Shown piece after piece: positions 6,463-7,482 of a stretch of DNA of 7,482 nucleotides. The notes under the pieces were generated by a model. It did not search any database, was not told the DNA's origin, and was given only the letters and a program-made list of their open reading frames with translations. Position 1 is the first letter of the stretch, and each line of letters opens with the position of its first letter. The stretch spans positions 1 through 7,482 of the forward strand of contig JAIROB010000236.1 in the NCBI GenBank assembly GCA_031257695.1. Direction: 5' to 3'. Made by a program: the position numbers and the translations under genes. The stretch comes from Treponema sp. (GTDB taxonomy: Bacteria > Spirochaetota > Spirochaetia > Treponematales > Breznakiellaceae).

Positions 6463-6534
6463 GCAGTTTGTTGCGCTTCGCGCATAAATCGTATAAAAAT
6501 TCACGAAAGTGAATTTTTATACCGCTCAAACTGC
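6463..6534. repeat. Composite inverted repeat able to fold as a three-way junction
   Basis: An outer perfect 8-bp pair, GCAGTTTG (6463-6470) with CAAACTGC (6527-6534), encloses two perfect hairpins. The first is TGCGC (6472-6476) with GCGCA (6480-6484) around TTC. The second is GTATAAAAATTCAC (6491-6504) with GTGAATTTTTATAC (6509-6522) around GAAA. Linkers are 1, 6 and 4 bases, so every part fits one compact junction. The loop is GNRA-type only in a plus-strand transcript. It lies between rlmB and the SH3 gene in AT-rich sequence. It could be a dispersed REP/MITE-like element, a structured RNA, or part of an rlmB transcription stop; no known family is recognised. Confidence 0.75.
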
Positions 6535-6554
6535 ATAAGGACGCCGGATAATCG

Positions 6555-6584
6555 GGATTTTTTGCATAAAAATGCAAAAAATCC
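6555..6584. repeat. Perfect 13-bp inverted repeat with A4 loop downstream of rlmB
   Basis: GGATTTTTTGCAT (6555-6567) and ATGCAAAAAATCC (6572-6584) pair without mismatch around AAAA. It lies 17 bp past the rlmB stop codon and could form the 3' hairpin of the rlmB mRNA. There is no T run after the stem in either direction, so it is not a canonical intrinsic terminator; the T/A tracts are inside the stem. A protein-binding palindrome is an alternative. Confidence 0.7.
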
Positions 6585-6601
6585 ACAAGCGCTACAGGCT
6601 C

Positions 6602-7339
6602 CTAGGTTCCCCGCTGGCGGCTTATTTCGTAGAGCAGCACCCCCGCTGCGACCGAGACGTTGAGGGAATCTATGCGGCCCCGGGAGGGGATGGCCACCAG
6701 GGCGTCGCATTGCTCTTTGAGGAGCCGGCTTAGGCCGGCCCCTTCGCTTCCCAGAATAATGGCTGTCCGGCCCCGGAGGTCCCTGTTCCAGACCGTGTCC
6801 CCGGCCATGTCCGCGCCGTAGATCCAGAACCCCGCGTCCTTGAGGGCCCCCAGCGACCGGGACAGGTTGGCCGTTTCCGCCACCGGAACCCAAGCGTCCG
6901 CCCCCGCGGAGGTTTTGGAAACAATGTCCGCGTATTTGGCGATCCGGCGGGTCCGGGTTAGCACCAGATCCACGGCGAACTGTCCGCAGGACCGGAGTAT
7001 GGCGCCGTAGTTATGGGGGTCGGTAATTTCGTCCAGGATCACCGCCAGCGCGTCCTTCCGGTCCCCCAGGCCGGCCAGGAAGTTTGCCAGGGTAAGCTCA
7101 TTGCCCTGTTTTGAGTCTTCGGTGTAGAGGGCTATGCCGCGGTGATCCGGCGCCAGGCGGTCCAACTCGTGGGTCCCCACCCGGTTAATCCGGATTTTCC
7201 GCTCCACCGCCAAACCCACGATTTTCTGCGCCCGGGGACCCGCCTTGGCCACCAGGAGGGGGCCAACCTGATCCGGGGCTGCCGCCTTAATTCGTTCTTC
7301 AATGGCATGGAAGCCGCTCAGATACCCCATGCCCCTCAC
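6602..7339 (-). CDS. rlmB: 23S rRNA (guanosine-2'-O-)-methyltransferase RlmB-like, SpoU family
   Basis: This 245-residue SPOUT methyltransferase transfers a methyl group from S-adenosylmethionine to a ribose 2'-OH; RlmB modifies G2251 of 23S rRNA in E. coli. The N-terminal part (about 5-75), starting YLSGFHAIEERI, is the RNA-binding SpoU substrate-binding domain. The catalytic domain has all three SpoU motifs: motif 1 DEITDPHNYGAILRS (103-117) with Asn110 and Arg116, motif 2 IILGSEGAGLSRL (194-206) with Glu199, and motif 3 IPSRGRIDSLNVSVAAGVLLYE (217-238) with Ser225 and Asn227. The length is normal for RlmB. The first codon is taken as GTG at 7339, because it overlaps the TGA of the upstream gene as GTGA, a usual coupling arrangement. 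ATG at 7330 is a possible alternative, three codons in; the GAGGGG before it is too close to serve as a normal ribosome binding site. RlmB rather than another TrmH-like paralogue is inferred from motifs and length. Confidence 0.9.
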   Translation of the reverse strand: MRGMGYLSGFHAIEERIKAAAPDQVGPLLVAKAGPRAQKIVGLAVERKIRINRVGTHELDRLAPDHRGIALYTEDSKQGNELTLANFLAGLGDRKDALAVILDEITDPHNYGAILRSCGQFAVDLVLTRTRRIAKYADIVSKTSAGADAWVPVAETANLSRSLGALKDAGFWIYGADMAGDTVWNRDLRGRTAIILGSEGAGLSRLLKEQCDALVAIPSRGRIDSLNVSVAAGVLLYEISRQRGT

Positions 7340-7482
7340 CCAAGCCCGTAGGTCTTGCCATAGCGCACAATCTCCGTGTTCCCGTAGCCCTTCTCCTCAA
7401 GATATTTTTTGAAGTGCGCCTGGGCTTTGGGCTCGCCGTGGACCAGGAGCAGCTTCTTCAAGTGTGAGGTATCCAGGGAGTC
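7336..7482 (-). CDS. Beta-CASP MBL-fold RNA-processing protein, C-terminal end
   Basis: The final 48 codons of a gene enter from the right edge and end at TGA (7338-7336). The visible residues DSLDTSHLKKLLLVHGEPKAQ, then HFKKYLEEKGYGNTEIVRYGKTYGLG, resemble the RNA-metabolising MBL tail (RMMBL), where LxLVHGExxAQ is the conserved motif carrying the last metal-binding His. Such beta-CASP proteins act as RNA exo- or endonucleases. The metallo-beta-lactamase core and HxHxDH motif are outside the window. The stop overlaps the rlmB GTG start by 4 bases, so the two are translationally coupled. The family call rests on this short tail. Confidence 0.7.
   Translation of the reverse strand, partial: DSLDTSHLKKLLLVHGEPKAQAHFKKYLEEKGYGNTEIVRYGKTYGLG

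Noticed and set aside
6383..6663. Small open frames on both strands across the inverted repeats (67 and 75 residues)
   Set aside because: Each owes its repeated KIHxxEFLY-like segment to the palindrome itself; neither has a ribosome binding site or family match.

Overview
The window looks like chromosomal DNA from a moderately GC-rich spirochaete, most likely a treponeme. The best evidence is a complete 286-residue FlaB-type flagellin that starts [11 protein letters not shown] and ends VLQLLQ, the form used for spirochaete periplasmic flagella. It is preceded by a near-consensus sigma-28 promoter. A CHASE2 adenylate cyclase of spirochaete type and several exported or lipoprotein-like products fit the same origin. 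No transposase, integrase, CRISPR array, tRNA or rRNA was seen.

Layout. Positions 1-1395 (+) carry the C-terminal part of a retropepsin-like (clan AA) aspartic protease, followed 21 bp later by a lipoprotein-like putative aminopeptidase with an HESLH zinc motif. Positions 1396-1685 are a non-coding stretch with small hairpins, the sigma-28 promoter and a flaB leader of about 175 nt. Positions 1686-2546 (+) are flaB, closed by a strong intrinsic terminator at 2628-2663. From 2694 to 6374 three minus-strand genes lie in tandem, transcribed in the order SH3-domain exported protein, M48 zinc metalloprotease, CHASE2-adenylate cyclase, with gaps of only 19 and 23 bp. They are probably one operon. 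The AT-rich gap 6375-6601 holds a candidate promoter for that operon and two striking inverted-repeat structures. Positions 6602-7482 (-) carry rlmB (23S rRNA 2'-O-methyltransferase, SpoU family), which overlaps by 4 bp (GTGA) the end of a beta-CASP metallo-beta-lactamase-fold RNA-processing protein.

How the genes may work together. The minus-strand operon joins an exported SH3 protein and an envelope M48 protease to a membrane cyclase with an extracytoplasmic CHASE2 sensor. This suggests envelope sensing or quality control linked to cAMP output (inference). The rlmB/MBL pair is an RNA-metabolism unit. flaB appears to be a single-gene late flagellar transcript. Its leader carries GGA motifs in hairpin loops, which resembles CsrA control of flagellin in other bacteria, including Borrelia.

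The most unusual piece of sequence is the 6463-6584 region. An 8-bp outer stem encloses two perfect hairpins, one of them 14 bp with a GAAA loop, and a second perfect 13-bp hairpin follows 20 bp away. No gene explains these structures.
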